A DNA stretch of 64,000 nucleotides from DATFVA01 sp963815785 (lineage in GTDB: Bacteria > Bacteroidota > Ignavibacteria > Ignavibacteriales > Ignavibacteriaceae), in NCBI GenBank assembly GCA_963815785.1, contig CAWFHZ010000013.1, positions 248,001-312,000 of the forward strand, in the 5' to 3' direction. Every line of letters begins with the position of its first letter. Positions within the stretch are counted from its first letter, which is position 1. Below the pieces are notes generated by a model that saw only the letters and a program-made list of their open reading frames with translations, was not told where the DNA came from and did no database searches. The translations under genes were made by a program, and so were the position numbers. Of this stretch, positions 1 to 9,392 are shown piece after piece.

Positions 1-163
1 TTTTAAGAACAGAACAATTTTTAATTTTACACCGGGCTATACTCACCGGTTTTTTTGCATTAAATATTCTGCATCCGGGACATTTATTCCTCTCCCTTAA
101 ATAAGCCATACAAATCCCGCAATTCATTCCGCAGGGTGCTGTTAGAATATTTGTTGATGTCAT
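1..163 (-). CDS. DUF3795-like cysteine-rich protein, N-terminal part (runs off the left edge)
   Basis: I translated this by hand. It gives 54 residues from an ATG at 161-163 and stays open to the edge of the window. Cysteines lie at residues 11, 15, 18, 28, 31, 45 and 50. The pattern CGMNCGIC, then AYLRERNKCPGC, then CKIKNC is that of DUF3795 proteins, small Cys-rich proteins thought to bind metal, with no settled function. What is seen is the spacing of the cysteines and the CPGC motif; the family name comes from recall. No Shine-Dalgarno sequence is evident. The C-terminal part lies outside the window, so completeness cannot be judged. Confidence 0.7.
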   Translation of the reverse strand, partial: MTSTNILTAPCGMNCGICMAYLRERNKCPGCRIFNAKKPVSIARCKIKNCSVLK

Positions 164-438
164 TACACTATCAATCAATTTTATTTACTCTGTTTTTTTT
201 AGAACTACTTTGAACAATTAATTCTCTTCTTTGGGATGTATATGCCGGTGTACCTTTACTTATTATTTTATCCTGTAGTTTAACCAGGTCTTTACGTCTT
301 AGGCAAACATAGACAGAAGCAAATAAAGCAATAAGTTTAAATATATAGTTGATTTTTAATATTTGATTTAAAACCTAGCTAAGTTGCTTTTAACCCACCG
401 TCCAAAACAAGAAAATTATTTTATTTAATAATGCAAAA

Positions 439-457
439 CCTGTCTGTCACAGGCAGG
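439..457. repeat. Imperfect REP-like palindrome
   Basis: The sequence CCTGTCTG-TCA-CAGGCAGG has 8-base arms with one mismatch and is GC-rich against a very AT-rich background. Dispersed intergenic palindromes of the form CCTGCCTG...CAGGCAGG are common in some Bacteroidota genomes, from memory. Only this one copy was noticed in the window, so calling it a repeat family member is inference. Confidence 0.3.
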
Positions 458-512
458 TGCCAAAACAGCTTGCCAGCCTCTTGCTGGGAACAACTAACTT
501 TTATTTTGGATG

Positions 513-650
513 TTATATTGAAATATTATTCTCATCTATCATCCTGTATCCAAATGGAGTACTATCATCTACGATTCTTACAATTACTGTACTATGATAA
601 TTTTTAATCAATCCTGGTTTTTTATACTGATATGTTTCGTCGGTCTGCAT
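513..650 (-). CDS. Small unidentified ORF, possibly a gene remnant
   Basis: A 45-residue frame runs from ATG at 648-650 to TAA at 513-515. The same frame is open a further 6 codons upstream, to a TAA stop. It starts MQTDETYQYKKPGL and ends GYRMIDENNISI. The composition is protein-like (YKKPGLIKNYHSTVIVRIVDD), but I recognise no family and see no ribosome binding site. It could be the surviving C-terminus of a degraded gene rather than a functional small protein. Confidence 0.25.
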   Translation of the reverse strand: MQTDETYQYKKPGLIKNYHSTVIVRIVDDSTPFGYRMIDENNISI

Positions 651-792
651 TCCCTGAATAACCCGCAATTAATTAATTTGTTACAACTTACTTTATCTGG
701 TTTATTAAATCAATAAAAAACTAAAATAAATAAATTGCCCATTGCAACAGTTTGCGGCATATAATAAAAGGTACTAATTTTATTGTGTAATA

Positions 793-3558
793 TTAATTCA
801 GGTGGGCTTTTAAATACTTCCCTGTCCACGAGTTTTCATTCAGTGCAATCTCTTCCGGTGTTCCCGTGGCAACTACTTCCCCGCCCTTTTCCCCGGCTTC
901 AGGACCCATATCAATTATATAGTCCGCACATTTTATTATTTCAAGGTTGTGCTCAATTATTACAACCGAGTTATCCCGCTCAAGCAGAAGATTAAAACAG
1001 TTCAGCAATTTGTTAATGTCATCAAAGTGAAGTCCTGTGGTCGGTTCATCAAAAATAAAGAGTGTATGCTTCCTGTCTCTTTGCGAGGTTAAGTGCGATG
1101 CTAATTTAATCCGCTGTGCTTCACCGCCTGAAAGCGTATTGGAAGGCTGTCCGAGTTTTATATAACCAAGACCTACATCGGAAAGCACCTGGAGGTATTT
1201 TACAATCTTATCATTTCCCTTAAAGAATTTAACGGCTTCATCAACCGTCATATTAAGAACCTCAACAAGATTTTTACCGCGGTAGGTTATTTCTCTTATT
1301 TCCTTTTTAAACCTTGTGCCGTCGCAGTCTTCACACTGCAGATAAAGATCAGCAAGAAACTGCATCTCAACTTTTATAAAGCCGTCACCGGTGCAGGTTT
1401 CGCATCTTCCGCCGGGAACATTAAACGAAAAATATCCCGGTCTGTATCCTCTTGCCCTTGCCTGGTGAGTTGAAGCGAAAAGTTCGCGGATAATTTCGTA
1501 AGCTTTTATGTAGCTAATAGGATTCGATCTTGGTGTTTTACCAATGGGCGACTGATCAACAATTTCAATTTCATCAATGTATTCTATGCCTTTAATATCA
1601 TCAAAGTCTCCAATCTTAGGAGGGTTAAACCCGAGATACTTTGCTATGCCGCCGTAGAGAACATCGTGAATCAAAGTACTTTTTCCCGAGCCGCTTACAC
1701 CTGTAACAACAACAAATTTATTTAAAGGAATAGATACATCTAAATTTTTCAGGTTATGTTCTTTTGCTCCTGAAATTCTGATTTCTTTTGTTTTGTTAGT
1801 TCTTCTTTTTTCAGGAACCGGAATTTTAAGTTTTCCGGAAAGATATTTTCCTGTTAACGATTTTTTATCTTTTAATACTTCATCATAAGTTCCGCGGGCA
1901 ATAATCTCCCCGCCGGCTTCACCTGCTTTTGGTCCCATATCAATAAGTATATCTGCTGATTTCATCATATCCGGATCGTGTTCAACAACAAGCACAGTAT
2001 TGCCGATATCCCTTAGGTTTTTAAGAATATTAATTAACCGTGCATTATCCCTTGGATGCAGCCCGATGCTTGGTTCATCAAGTACATAAAGAGTTCCTAC
2101 TAAAGATGATCCGAGTGAAGTTGCAAGATTTATTCTTTGTGTTTCGCCCCCTGAAAGTGAGCTGCTCAGTCGGTCAAGTGTTAAATACCCTATGCCTACA
2201 TTATTCAGGAATGTTAATCGTTTTATTATTTCTTTCAACACGCGCTCGCCAACAAGGGCATCGTATTCCGAAAGTTTAAGATTAGAAAAAAAGTCAAGTG
2301 ATTGTTCGACGGGAATTTTAACACAATCGTAAATTGATTTTCCTTCAATCTTCACCTGCAAAGCTTCTCTTCTTAATCTTGATCCTTTGCATGCAGTACA
2401 AGTTGAATAACCGCGGTAACGACTTAGCAGAACACGTACGTGCATTTTATAAGTTTTGCTTTCCAGCTTTTCAAAGAAACGATCGATGCCGGTATAATCA
2501 CCAAAACCATTTCTAACTGCTGCCACCTGTTCAGGTTTTAATTCTTTAAATGGAATATTAATGGGAATAAGAAATTGCTTTGCGTTTTGTATTAAATCGC
2601 GGAGATGCACACTGTATTTTGGAGAACGAAAAGGTGCGATAGCTCCGTCAACTATACTTAAATTGGGATTAGGAACTACGAGGTTCATATCAATCCCGAT
2701 CGTTTTACTGAAACCCTGGCAGACAGGACATGCACCGAAAGGATTATTAAAAGAAAAAAATCTCGGTTCGGGTTCCTCGTACCTTATTCCGCAGCATTCA
2801 TAAAATTTATTAAACTCTTTTTCAACGCCGGTTTCCGCATTAATAATAATTAACCGGTTTTCACCTTCTTTAAATGTAATTTCAATTGAATCAGCAAGCT
2901 TTTCTCTTACTTCACCGGGAGCCGCTTTAAAGCGTTCAATTACAACTCTTATATCATCTTTTTTCTTTGGAAGAATTTCCTGTTCACTCAGGTCCACCAT
3001 TTTTTTATTAAAAAATAATCTGAAAAACCCGCGCTTTTTAAGAAGATCGATTTCCTGTTTAACAGTAGTGCCTTCGTGAATGTGTAACGGGAATGTTAAA
3101 TAAAATTTCGTTCCTTCAGTTTGCTCTTCAAGCCATTGGGTAACTGTGGTGGTGGTTGCTTTCTTAACTTCTTTGCCGCATTCAAAACATATTGTCTTCC
3201 CTATTCTTGCAAACAGCAACCGGAGGTAATCGTATACTTCTGTCGTTGTTCCAACTGTAGAACGTGTATTCCTTGCCCCGGTTTTTTGTTCAATTGCAAC
3301 TGCCGGACTAATTCCCTGGATGAAATCGACATCCGGTTTATTCATTCTTTCAAGAAACTGGCGTGCATACGCAGAAAGACTTTCAACATATCTTCTCTGT
3401 CCTTCAGCATAAATCGTATCAAACACAAGAGAAGATTTCCCGCTTCCGCTAACACCGGTAAAAACTATAAGATTATTCCTCGGTATTTCGAAACTGAGAT
3501 TTTTTAAATTATGCTCTCTTGCACCTTTTATAATTATTTTCTTTTCTTTGGCTGCCAT
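793..3558 (-). CDS. uvrA: Excinuclease ABC subunit A
   Basis: UvrA is the damage-recognition ATPase of nucleotide excision repair; it dimerises and loads UvrB on damaged DNA. The protein has 921 residues, close to the usual 940. The first Walker A is GVSGSGKSS at about residues 35-43, with the ABC signature LSGGETQRI in the middle and a second Walker A GVSGSGKST with LSGGEAQRI in the C-terminal half. Zinc-finger cysteine pairs are visible (CFECG, CPVCQG, CETCTGDGF with CEDCDG). I chose the ATG at 3556-3558 (MAAKEKK); the codon before it is a TTG that would add one residue. It is monocistronic as far as can be seen, with 176 nt to mlaD upstream. Confidence 0.97.
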   Translation of the reverse strand: MAAKEKKIIIKGAREHNLKNLSFEIPRNNLIVFTGVSGSGKSSLVFDTIYAEGQRRYVESLSAYARQFLERMNKPDVDFIQGISPAVAIEQKTGARNTRSTVGTTTEVYDYLRLLFARIGKTICFECGKEVKKATTTTVTQWLEEQTEGTKFYLTFPLHIHEGTTVKQEIDLLKKRGFFRLFFNKKMVDLSEQEILPKKKDDIRVVIERFKAAPGEVREKLADSIEITFKEGENRLIIINAETGVEKEFNKFYECCGIRYEEPEPRFFSFNNPFGACPVCQGFSKTIGIDMNLVVPNPNLSIVDGAIAPFRSPKYSVHLRDLIQNAKQFLIPINIPFKELKPEQVAAVRNGFGDYTGIDRFFEKLESKTYKMHVRVLLSRYRGYSTCTACKGSRLRREALQVKIEGKSIYDCVKIPVEQSLDFFSNLKLSEYDALVGERVLKEIIKRLTFLNNVGIGYLTLDRLSSSLSGGETQRINLATSLGSSLVGTLYVLDEPSIGLHPRDNARLINILKNLRDIGNTVLVVEHDPDMMKSADILIDMGPKAGEAGGEIIARGTYDEVLKDKKSLTGKYLSGKLKIPVPEKRRTNKTKEIRISGAKEHNLKNLDVSIPLNKFVVVTGVSGSGKSTLIHDVLYGGIAKYLGFNPPKIGDFDDIKGIEYIDEIEIVDQSPIGKTPRSNPISYIKAYEIIRELFASTHQARARGYRPGYFSFNVPGGRCETCTGDGFIKVEMQFLADLYLQCEDCDGTRFKKEIREITYRGKNLVEVLNMTVDEAVKFFKGNDKIVKYLQVLSDVGLGYIKLGQPSNTLSGGEAQRIKLASHLTSQRDRKHTLFIFDEPTTGLHFDDINKLLNCFNLLLERDNSVVIIEHNLEIIKCADYIIDMGPEAGEKGGEVVATGTPEEIALNENSWTGKYLKAHLN

Positions 3559-3734
3559 CAATTTCGTTTACTGTTTGAGAATTTCGGAACCTTAAATTTA
3601 CAAAAAGATATTTTACAAATGGTGGTAAAAATATGAGTATAACAAATGAATTGAGTTAGAATAGCTTTCTAATTTGCGGGCTGAATCAGATAATGACTGG
3701 AAGTTTTATTAATTAATATAAAAATATCAAATAC

Positions 3735-4766
3735 TTATTTTGATTGTCCCTCCAGCGATTTCAATTTTTCAATTCTGTCGTCCAGCATTTTAATTTTCTG
3801 GTCAAGTTCCTGAATTTTGGAACTAATATCATCTTCATATTCAGCTTTATCCCAGTATCCCCTGTCTTCAAAGTAGCTTTTGAATAACCAGTTGTGCTTG
3901 AGTGCTTCCATATTTTCTGCAAGTCTCGAAGCAGCCAGTCTTGCATCCGCAGTAGTCTTTTCGATGTTGCCGACTGTTAAACGAAATGTTGAATCAAACG
4001 GACTGCCGTTAACAAGCATTTCGCCAAGAATACCTTTTCCTGCTTTTACCCCGGTAATAATGGAATCGAGGTCTGCAATTGTGGAATCAACATTTGTAAC
4101 CACATTCCTCACTCCTTCACCAAGGCTATTGAAAAGTTCGGTCACTTTATCGAATTCACCGGTAATTGACTGAAGACTTTTATCCGCCTGTTTGGTAAGA
4201 TTTGTAGCATCCGTATATAATTCTTCATCAACAAGCAGTTTTCCAATAGATCCTTCGCCCCGGTTTACTCTTCCAATAATTTCGGAAAGGTCCTTCGTCA
4301 TCTGCTTGGTGTATTTCATTATCCCCTGAGTTTCTTCAATAACGGCCGAAAAACTCATTGGCTCTTTTGCTTTAATTGTTCCCCCCTCTCTCACCCTTTC
4401 AGCCGAAGCGCTGCCGATTTCCAGAACTACAACTTTATTTCCCACCAGTCCTTCGGTTTCAATGGTTGCTTGTGTATCAGTTCTGATGAACCGCGCAACA
4501 TCTTCTTTTATTTTCATAATTACTTCAACACGACCAGTGGTATCATTAACAATTGCAATATTACTGACTGTACCTACATCGATTCCGCTCAATCTTACTG
4601 TTGCACCGCTCTTTAATCCCTGCACAGTTTTAAAGTACGCTTTTACTTTAAACGTTGAGCTGAATAATTGTTCTTTACCCCCAAGCAAAAATATTGCTAC
4701 AACCAGTATTCCTATCCCGAGGGTAATAAATATTCCGAGTTTAACAGTAGATGTTTTTTTAGCCAT
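3735..4766 (-). CDS. mlaD: MCE-family lipid transport protein (MlaD-like)
   Basis: This is the substrate-binding subunit of a Mla-type ABC transporter, which moves phospholipids across the periplasm. The 343-residue protein has one N-terminal membrane anchor (about residues 8-28), then a single MCE domain (about 37-117, with the typical LSGIDVGTVSNI and EGLVGNKVVVLEIGS segments). A long helical region follows, ending in a coiled coil (QELDQKIKMLDDRIEKL). It is last in a mlaE-mlaF-mlaD order, 2 nt after mlaF, so translation is probably coupled. The C-terminal helices are longer than in E. coli MlaD, more like the MCE proteins of Bacteroidota and actinobacteria. Confidence 0.92.
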   Translation of the reverse strand: MAKKTSTVKLGIFITLGIGILVVAIFLLGGKEQLFSSTFKVKAYFKTVQGLKSGATVRLSGIDVGTVSNIAIVNDTTGRVEVIMKIKEDVARFIRTDTQATIETEGLVGNKVVVLEIGSASAERVREGGTIKAKEPMSFSAVIEETQGIMKYTKQMTKDLSEIIGRVNRGEGSIGKLLVDEELYTDATNLTKQADKSLQSITGEFDKVTELFNSLGEGVRNVVTNVDSTIADLDSIITGVKAGKGILGEMLVNGSPFDSTFRLTVGNIEKTTADARLAASRLAENMEALKHNWLFKSYFEDRGYWDKAEYEDDISSKIQELDQKIKMLDDRIEKLKSLEGQSK

Positions 4767-4768
4767 AT

Positions 4769-5521
4769 TTATTCTCCGTCAGCAGTTTCAATAATTTCAC
4801 TGCTGAAGAAATTTTTAAGAAAATTATCATTTGATTCTTCAAGTTCTTTTATGCTGCCTTCAAATTTTATTTTACCATTTTTTAAAACAATGGAACTATC
4901 GGCAACTATTTTTGCACATATAAGATCATGAGTAACAACGATGGATGTACTGTTAAGATCTTTCTGCAGTTCAACTATAAGCTGGCTTATCTCCTTCGTA
5001 GTAATAGGATCCAGGCCGGTTGTCGGCTCATCATATAAAATTAACATGGGCTCCGTTATTATCGTACGCGCAAGCCCTATTCTTTTTTTCATTCCACCTG
5101 AAAGCTCAGAAGGTTTTTTGTCAATAGCTTTTTCAAGTCCAACTTTATTTAGAACATCTTTTATCTTTTCAAGTCTTTCATCCGGGGAAAAATCAAAATT
5201 TCTGATCAACGGAAATTCCAGATTTTCACGGACTGTCATCGAATCATAAAGTGCTGATCCCTGGAAAAGAAAACCAATTTGTTTCCTGACTTCATTTAAT
5301 TCATCAATAGTAATATTCAGAACACTTTTTCCATTAATTTTTATTTCTCCGGAATCAGGTTCTAACAATCCAACCATACATTTAAGAAGCACACTTTTCC
5401 CTGTTCCGCTTCTTCCGAAAACAACAAAATTTTCTCCTTTGTCAACATTAAAAGAAATATCATCAAGAACAATAAGATCGCCAAAAGATTTGAAAACATT
5501 TTTAACTTCTACCAGCATCAT
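4769..5521 (-). CDS. mlaF: Mla-type ABC transporter ATP-binding protein
   Basis: This cytoplasmic ATPase energises the MlaE permease. It has Walker A GRSGTGKSV, a Q-loop in FLFQGSALYDS, the ABC signature LSGGMKKRI and Walker B LILYDEPTTGLD followed by the H-loop VTHD. The DPITTKEIS segment after the D-loop is typical of the MlaF subfamily. The ATG at 5519-5521 shares its A with the TAA of mlaE (TAATG), which makes this start more likely than an upstream TTG at 5528-5530. About 250 residues, standard length. Confidence 0.95.
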   Translation of the reverse strand: MMLVEVKNVFKSFGDLIVLDDISFNVDKGENFVVFGRSGTGKSVLLKCMVGLLEPDSGEIKINGKSVLNITIDELNEVRKQIGFLFQGSALYDSMTVRENLEFPLIRNFDFSPDERLEKIKDVLNKVGLEKAIDKKPSELSGGMKKRIGLARTIITEPMLILYDEPTTGLDPITTKEISQLIVELQKDLNSTSIVVTHDLICAKIVADSSIVLKNGKIKFEGSIKELEESNDNFLKNFFSSEIIETADGE

Positions 5522-6315
5522 TAGGCCCAAATTAAAATTGTTAATTTAACAAGAACCATATCAACCAGCAGAATTAACAATGAGGACATAACTACTGCAC
5601 TTGTTGATGCATTCCCGACTCCTACAGTTCCATTCTCTGCATTATATCCTTTATATGATCCAACTGCACCCACTATAAATCCAAAAACAAACGTTTTCAG
5701 CACTCCCGGTATTAGATCGGAAAATTCGAGTGACTTAAATATAGCGTTAATATAAAGTTGAAATGTAGTTCCGGTAGAAAGTTTTATAGCGAAATACCCG
5801 CCCATAATTGCAAGGAAATTTACATACATCGTGAGAATTGGAAGAATTAATGTACAAGCAAGCATTCTTGTTACAACTAAAAATTTAAAAGGATTTATAG
5901 CAGAAACTTCCATTGCATCAATTTGTTCTGTAACTCTCATTGAACCAAGTTCAGCGCCGATTCCCGAACTGACTCTTCCCGCAAAAATCAAAGCTGTCAG
6001 AACCGGGCCAAGTTCACGAACAACAGAAAGCGATACCATGCTTGGCAGGTAAGCTTCTGCACCAAAACGCTGCATAACCGGCTGGCTCTGCATTGCAAGA
6101 ACTAAACCGATTATAAACCCTGTAACTGTTACAATGGGCATCGTTTTTATTCCAAGCTCATCCATATGCTTTTTAATTTCTGCAAATTCATATGGCGGAA
6201 TAAAAACAATTTTAAAAAACCTTATTGAAAAAAGTGTTAAGTCGGAAATGGTTTTGAAAAAATTAGTTAATGATTCACTTAATTCAAAAGGATTATTTTT
6301 TTCGGGGTTTTCCAC
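5521..6315 (-). CDS. mlaE: Mla-type ABC transporter permease
   Basis: This inner-membrane permease of 264 residues has about five to six hydrophobic segments. It carries the conserved MlaE features: the VVRELGPVLTALIFAGRVSSG block, GAELGSMRVTEQIDA, and a C-terminal GYNAENGTVGVGNASTSAVV segment that marks the family. It is first of the three-gene mla cluster and overlaps mlaF by one base. No mlaB or mlaC gene lies in the window; this is normal for Bacteroidota-type clusters, where the MCE protein may bridge the periplasm alone. Confidence 0.94.
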   Translation of the reverse strand: MENPEKNNPFELSESLTNFFKTISDLTLFSIRFFKIVFIPPYEFAEIKKHMDELGIKTMPIVTVTGFIIGLVLAMQSQPVMQRFGAEAYLPSMVSLSVVRELGPVLTALIFAGRVSSGIGAELGSMRVTEQIDAMEVSAINPFKFLVVTRMLACTLILPILTMYVNFLAIMGGYFAIKLSTGTTFQLYINAIFKSLEFSDLIPGVLKTFVFGFIVGAVGSYKGYNAENGTVGVGNASTSAVVMSSLLILLVDMVLVKLTILIWA

Positions 6316-6542
6316 TTTTTAATTTTTTGTTGGTAAATAATATTTGTTCGGAAAAATAAAATACTAAAAATTGCTTCTGAAAAAAAGCAAGACCTCTTTA
6401 TTATATAGTCACAAGGTGCGGTGCAACATATTATTTAATAAAAACTTAGGAGAATCCGGGTATAAATAGAATAAATTGTTTATCAATCTGAAGAAAGCGG
6501 ATATTATTGAATTATTCTACAGATAATAGATAAATGATAATT

Positions 6543-7634
6543 TCAATAATTCATTTCATATCCAAAACTAAGAATATATTTTGTGGTTATTCCGAAAACT
6601 GAATTACCATTTCTTCCAATCACTGTCCAAATGCCCGGAGAGAAATTTCCAATATTAATTATACCCGGATAAATATCAATTGAAGCAAAATATTCCCTGA
6701 CTCCGCTTAATGTTACCGAAGCGAGCAATGAATTATTCCGATCATAATAAACGCCTGCCTGCCAGCTGGTTTCTATTGTACGCTGTCTCGCAGTTGTTGT
6801 CACATCAACAAGATGCTTCGATCTGAATCCCACACCAACTGACAAATTATCTCCCGATTCAAGTTTTTCTGAAAGCCCGATTACTCCGCCCATTCCGTAA
6901 CGATAAAAAACAGAATATTTTTCAGAGAAAGGCAGCTTCCACTTCATTGAAAAATACTGCCCGGCATTCACTCTTCCGTAAGGAAAAGTTATTGTTGCCT
7001 GCAGTGACCAATCAGCAAGGTTTAATGTTTTGCTGAAGAATTCATTAATATTATCAAAACTGAAAAGTACAATTCCTCCAAGATCAAACACATAGATGTC
7101 GGACACTTCATCAACACTCCAAACTTCATTCGGTCCGGATTCAAGCATTTCATTTAATAAATGATGGGTCATCAGGGTGATAGAAGACAGCAGCCACGGA
7201 ACCGGGAAATGATGTACCTCATACCACTCTTTCATTGCAGTATAAAGCATACCGCCGCCGATAAGATGTTGCTGATAGTTTGGAATCCATTGCATTTCCT
7301 CTTTCTTAAAACTTATAGGAAAAAATTCTGTGCGCAAAAAAAGATTCCATCCGTAATGTTTAATATTTTCAAACGGATGACCAAGACTTCTCATTACAAC
7401 ATGAAAAGTCTTCTCATAATCCTGATCACCTATTCTGTTGGAAACGGATTGGAGTTGAGTTACGTCGAAACTTCCATTAATAAAAAGACTTATCGGATTG
7501 AAAAGGGCTTCGCTTCCGTATGGCTTGTTTGTATAAAAATAGTTTTTCTCCTGCGCCCTGATGAACGGGCAAATAAATAAAAGAAAAATTATTCCAACAA
7601 AAATTTTATTTGAATAAGAGTAAAAACGGATCAT
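6543..7634 (-). CDS. Exported protein of unknown function, probable outer-membrane barrel
   Basis: The 363-residue protein starts at ATG 7632-7634 (MIRFYSYSNKIF) with a signal peptide ending near CPFIRAQ. The codon two places upstream is only a TTG. After the signal come a helical, histidine-containing region (HPFENIKHYGWNLF; TLMTHHLLNEMLESG; DLGGIVLFS) and a C-terminal part rich in alternating aromatic and polar residues (YSVFYRYGMGG, GVYYDRNNSLLASV), as expected for beta-barrel strands. The first half recalls the layout of DUF3943-type proteins, but I cannot confirm this by eye. It stands alone between mlaE and a divergent exported protein, so context gives little about its job. Confidence 0.7.
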   Translation of the reverse strand: MIRFYSYSNKIFVGIIFLLFICPFIRAQEKNYFYTNKPYGSEALFNPISLFINGSFDVTQLQSVSNRIGDQDYEKTFHVVMRSLGHPFENIKHYGWNLFLRTEFFPISFKKEEMQWIPNYQQHLIGGGMLYTAMKEWYEVHHFPVPWLLSSITLMTHHLLNEMLESGPNEVWSVDEVSDIYVFDLGGIVLFSFDNINEFFSKTLNLADWSLQATITFPYGRVNAGQYFSMKWKLPFSEKYSVFYRYGMGGVIGLSEKLESGDNLSVGVGFRSKHLVDVTTTARQRTIETSWQAGVYYDRNNSLLASVTLSGVREYFASIDIYPGIINIGNFSPGIWTVIGRNGNSVFGITTKYILSFGYEMNY

Positions 7635-7784
7635 ACACAAATCTTATGTTTTAGATATTTACGATTGCTAATTTAATTAAAAAATTATTCTCACTTTAGT
7701 CGGAAAATCGGAATGCTTTAATCTTGCCGGTATCCACTTTTTGATTTATGTTTGGAATACAATAATAATTTTAATGGGGAGAAA

Positions 7785-8375
7785 TTGAATCAATTTAGAA
7801 AACATAAAGAGGGTTCTGAACTTGCCGGAAATTTTTTAATCCAGTTTTTTATAATGGTTTTTATTTTTTCAAGCCTGGTATTCCCCCAGGAATTTAAAGA
7901 ATCGGAAAAGACCTCTCCAACATTGTCACGATCCAGGATTTTAGTAGGATACTCAAGTCTGCTGCAAAAGAATAGAAAACCGGAATTAAGTAATTACTTT
8001 GTAAATTATAATTACAGAAGCAGCAGTTTTAACCCGTTTGATAAACCTTTAAGATTAGATTTAGCCCTGGAAGTCGGAGCAAACTTTGCCTATTCAGTAA
8101 ATAATTATGACGGAACATTTGCAATAATACCTTATGTTAAAACAGGCCCTGAACTTCTTATAACAAAAAATCTTATGATGGGTGCTTCTTTCGGATTTGC
8201 TCCATTCTTTTTTGGGTATTTGGGAGTAGGATTTTTTGGGGGACTAAACAGCTATTACTTAATTCCAACGGGAAAGAGTGAGTATATTGAATTCGAAGGA
8301 GGATTTCACTCAGTTCTAACGACTTCGGAACCGTCGTTTTTAACATATATTTCAGTTGGAATTGCATTACGATAA
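7785..8375 (+). CDS. Exported protein of unknown function
   Basis: There is no ATG at the N-terminus. I favour TTG at 7785-7787, preceded by GGGGAG (7776-7781), which gives a charged n-region (NQFRKHKEG), a hydrophobic core (FLIQFFIMVFIFSSLVF) and a cleavage-like site before QEFKES. An earlier TTG at 7752 in the same frame is possible. The mature part is about 160 residues with repeated aromatic/glycine strands (GASFGFAPFFFGYLGVGFFGG), suggesting a small outer-membrane barrel. The gene is divergent from the exported protein at 6543-7634 and convergent with yraN, 9 bp away. No family recognised. Confidence 0.65.
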   Translation: MNQFRKHKEGSELAGNFLIQFFIMVFIFSSLVFPQEFKESEKTSPTLSRSRILVGYSSLLQKNRKPELSNYFVNYNYRSSSFNPFDKPLRLDLALEVGANFAYSVNNYDGTFAIIPYVKTGPELLITKNLMMGASFGFAPFFFGYLGVGFFGGLNSYYLIPTGKSEYIEFEGGFHSVLTTSEPSFLTYISVGIALR

Positions 8376-8384
8376 TTTATGAAG

Positions 8385-8747
8385 CTAATCGAATGCATTT
8401 TCATAATGTTCAATTATAGGTTTTTGTTTCCCGCGGAAGAGTACAGTTATAACATCAAACCGGCAGTCAATTTCCTCTATGTCCTTATCAAATAAATATA
8501 ACTCGGCAATTCTTTTGAGCTGTTTAACTTTACCGGGAGTAACTGCATAAACAGGATCACCCATTTCCAGATTCTGCCTGGCTTTAACTTCTATAAAAAC
8601 TGTTTCATTCCCATCGATTGCAATTATGTCCAGCTCACCTTTTCCAAACCTGTAGTTCTGCTCTTTAATTTCAAATCCTTTTTCCCTGAGAAATTTTACA
8701 GCAGCTTCTTCGCCTAACTTACCAAGCTCTTTAGAAGAAATACTCAT
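8385..8747 (-). CDS. yraN: YraN/UPF0102 family nuclease-like protein
   Basis: A 120-residue protein of the UPF0102 family, with a PD-(D/E)xK nuclease-like fold. The start is typical (LGKLGEEAAVKFLREKGF), followed by the motif GELDIIAIDGNETVFIEVKAR, which contains the D...ExK residues. Its cellular role is not settled; the family often sits beside rnhB, as here, where it lies 3 nt downstream of rnhB. The length is normal. Confidence 0.92.
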   Translation of the reverse strand: MSISSKELGKLGEEAAVKFLREKGFEIKEQNYRFGKGELDIIAIDGNETVFIEVKARQNLEMGDPVYAVTPGKVKQLKRIAELYLFDKDIEEIDCRFDVITVLFRGKQKPIIEHYENAFD

Positions 8748-8750
8748 TGA

Positions 8751-9392
8751 TTATCTTAATGATGTTTTCTTTTCAAATTCTAACTCCGGCTCAGGATTTT
8801 CTTCCAAAATTTTTCTTAAAAAAGTCTTTCGATGAAGAGGTGATGGACCAAAAATCCTTATAGCCTGGATATGTTCTTTTGTCGGGTAACCTTTATTTTT
8901 TGACCACAGGTATTGCGGAAATATAGGACATAGTCTTTTCATTATTCTGTCTCTTGCTACTTTTGCAACTATAGATGCTGCTGCAATAGAAAATGATTGA
9001 GCATCACCTTTGATCACAGGAATAACCGGGACAGGATAATCAAATCCTTTATTGCCGTCAACCAGAACCAGGTGCGGCTGCACTTTTAAACGGCAAAGAG
9101 AATTGTACATTGCAAGCAGCGAAGCCTGAAGTATATTTATTCTGTCTATTTCAGCATGAGAAATCACTGCGACCGATACGGCAATAGATTTTTCAAGAAT
9201 TTTCGGTAAAACCTTTTCTCTTTCTTCTTCCGTAAGCATTTTGGAATCCCTGATTCCCTTAATGTAAATTTTTTTGGGAAATATTACTGATGCAGCTACT
9301 ACCGGTCCTGCAAGAGGTCCTCTCCCTACTTCATCGGAACCTGCAATGAGTTCAAAAGTATCTGTCCTGAAAGAATTATCGAATTTTCTCAT
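8751..9392 (-). CDS. rnhB: Ribonuclease HII
   Basis: RNase HII cuts RNA in RNA-DNA hybrids and single ribonucleotides in DNA. Visible motifs are GSDEVGRGPLAGPVVAA near residue 18, DSKML, LVLVDGNKG and the SIAAASIVAKVARDRIM block. The acidic catalytic residues D and E of DEVGRG and the later D of VDGNK are present. It has 213 residues. Its ATG overlaps the TGA of the upstream UbiA-family gene (ATGA), so the two are translationally coupled. Confidence 0.95.
   Translation of the reverse strand: MRKFDNSFRTDTFELIAGSDEVGRGPLAGPVVAASVIFPKKIYIKGIRDSKMLTEEEREKVLPKILEKSIAVSVAVISHAEIDRINILQASLLAMYNSLCRLKVQPHLVLVDGNKGFDYPVPVIPVIKGDAQSFSIAAASIVAKVARDRIMKRLCPIFPQYLWSKNKGYPTKEHIQAIRIFGPSPLHRKTFLRKILEENPEPELEFEKKTSLR

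Larger units (their letters stand above)
164..792. other. Gene-poor stretch with two small ORF remnants
   Basis: No complete recognisable gene lies here. On the minus strand one frame is open from about 355 down to a TGA at 171-173. It encodes a hydrophobic stretch (LIALFASVYVCL), then a charged tail ending KKNRVNKID, but has no ATG, GTG or TTG start. A second frame (513-650) is listed separately. A 19-bp imperfect palindrome lies at 439-457. The stretch resembles decayed coding DNA between uvrA and the DUF3795 gene. Confidence 0.4.

Noticed and set aside
3121..3507. Long plus-strand frame antisense to uvrA
   Set aside because: Shadow of a well-conserved gene; the antisense frame has no family features.
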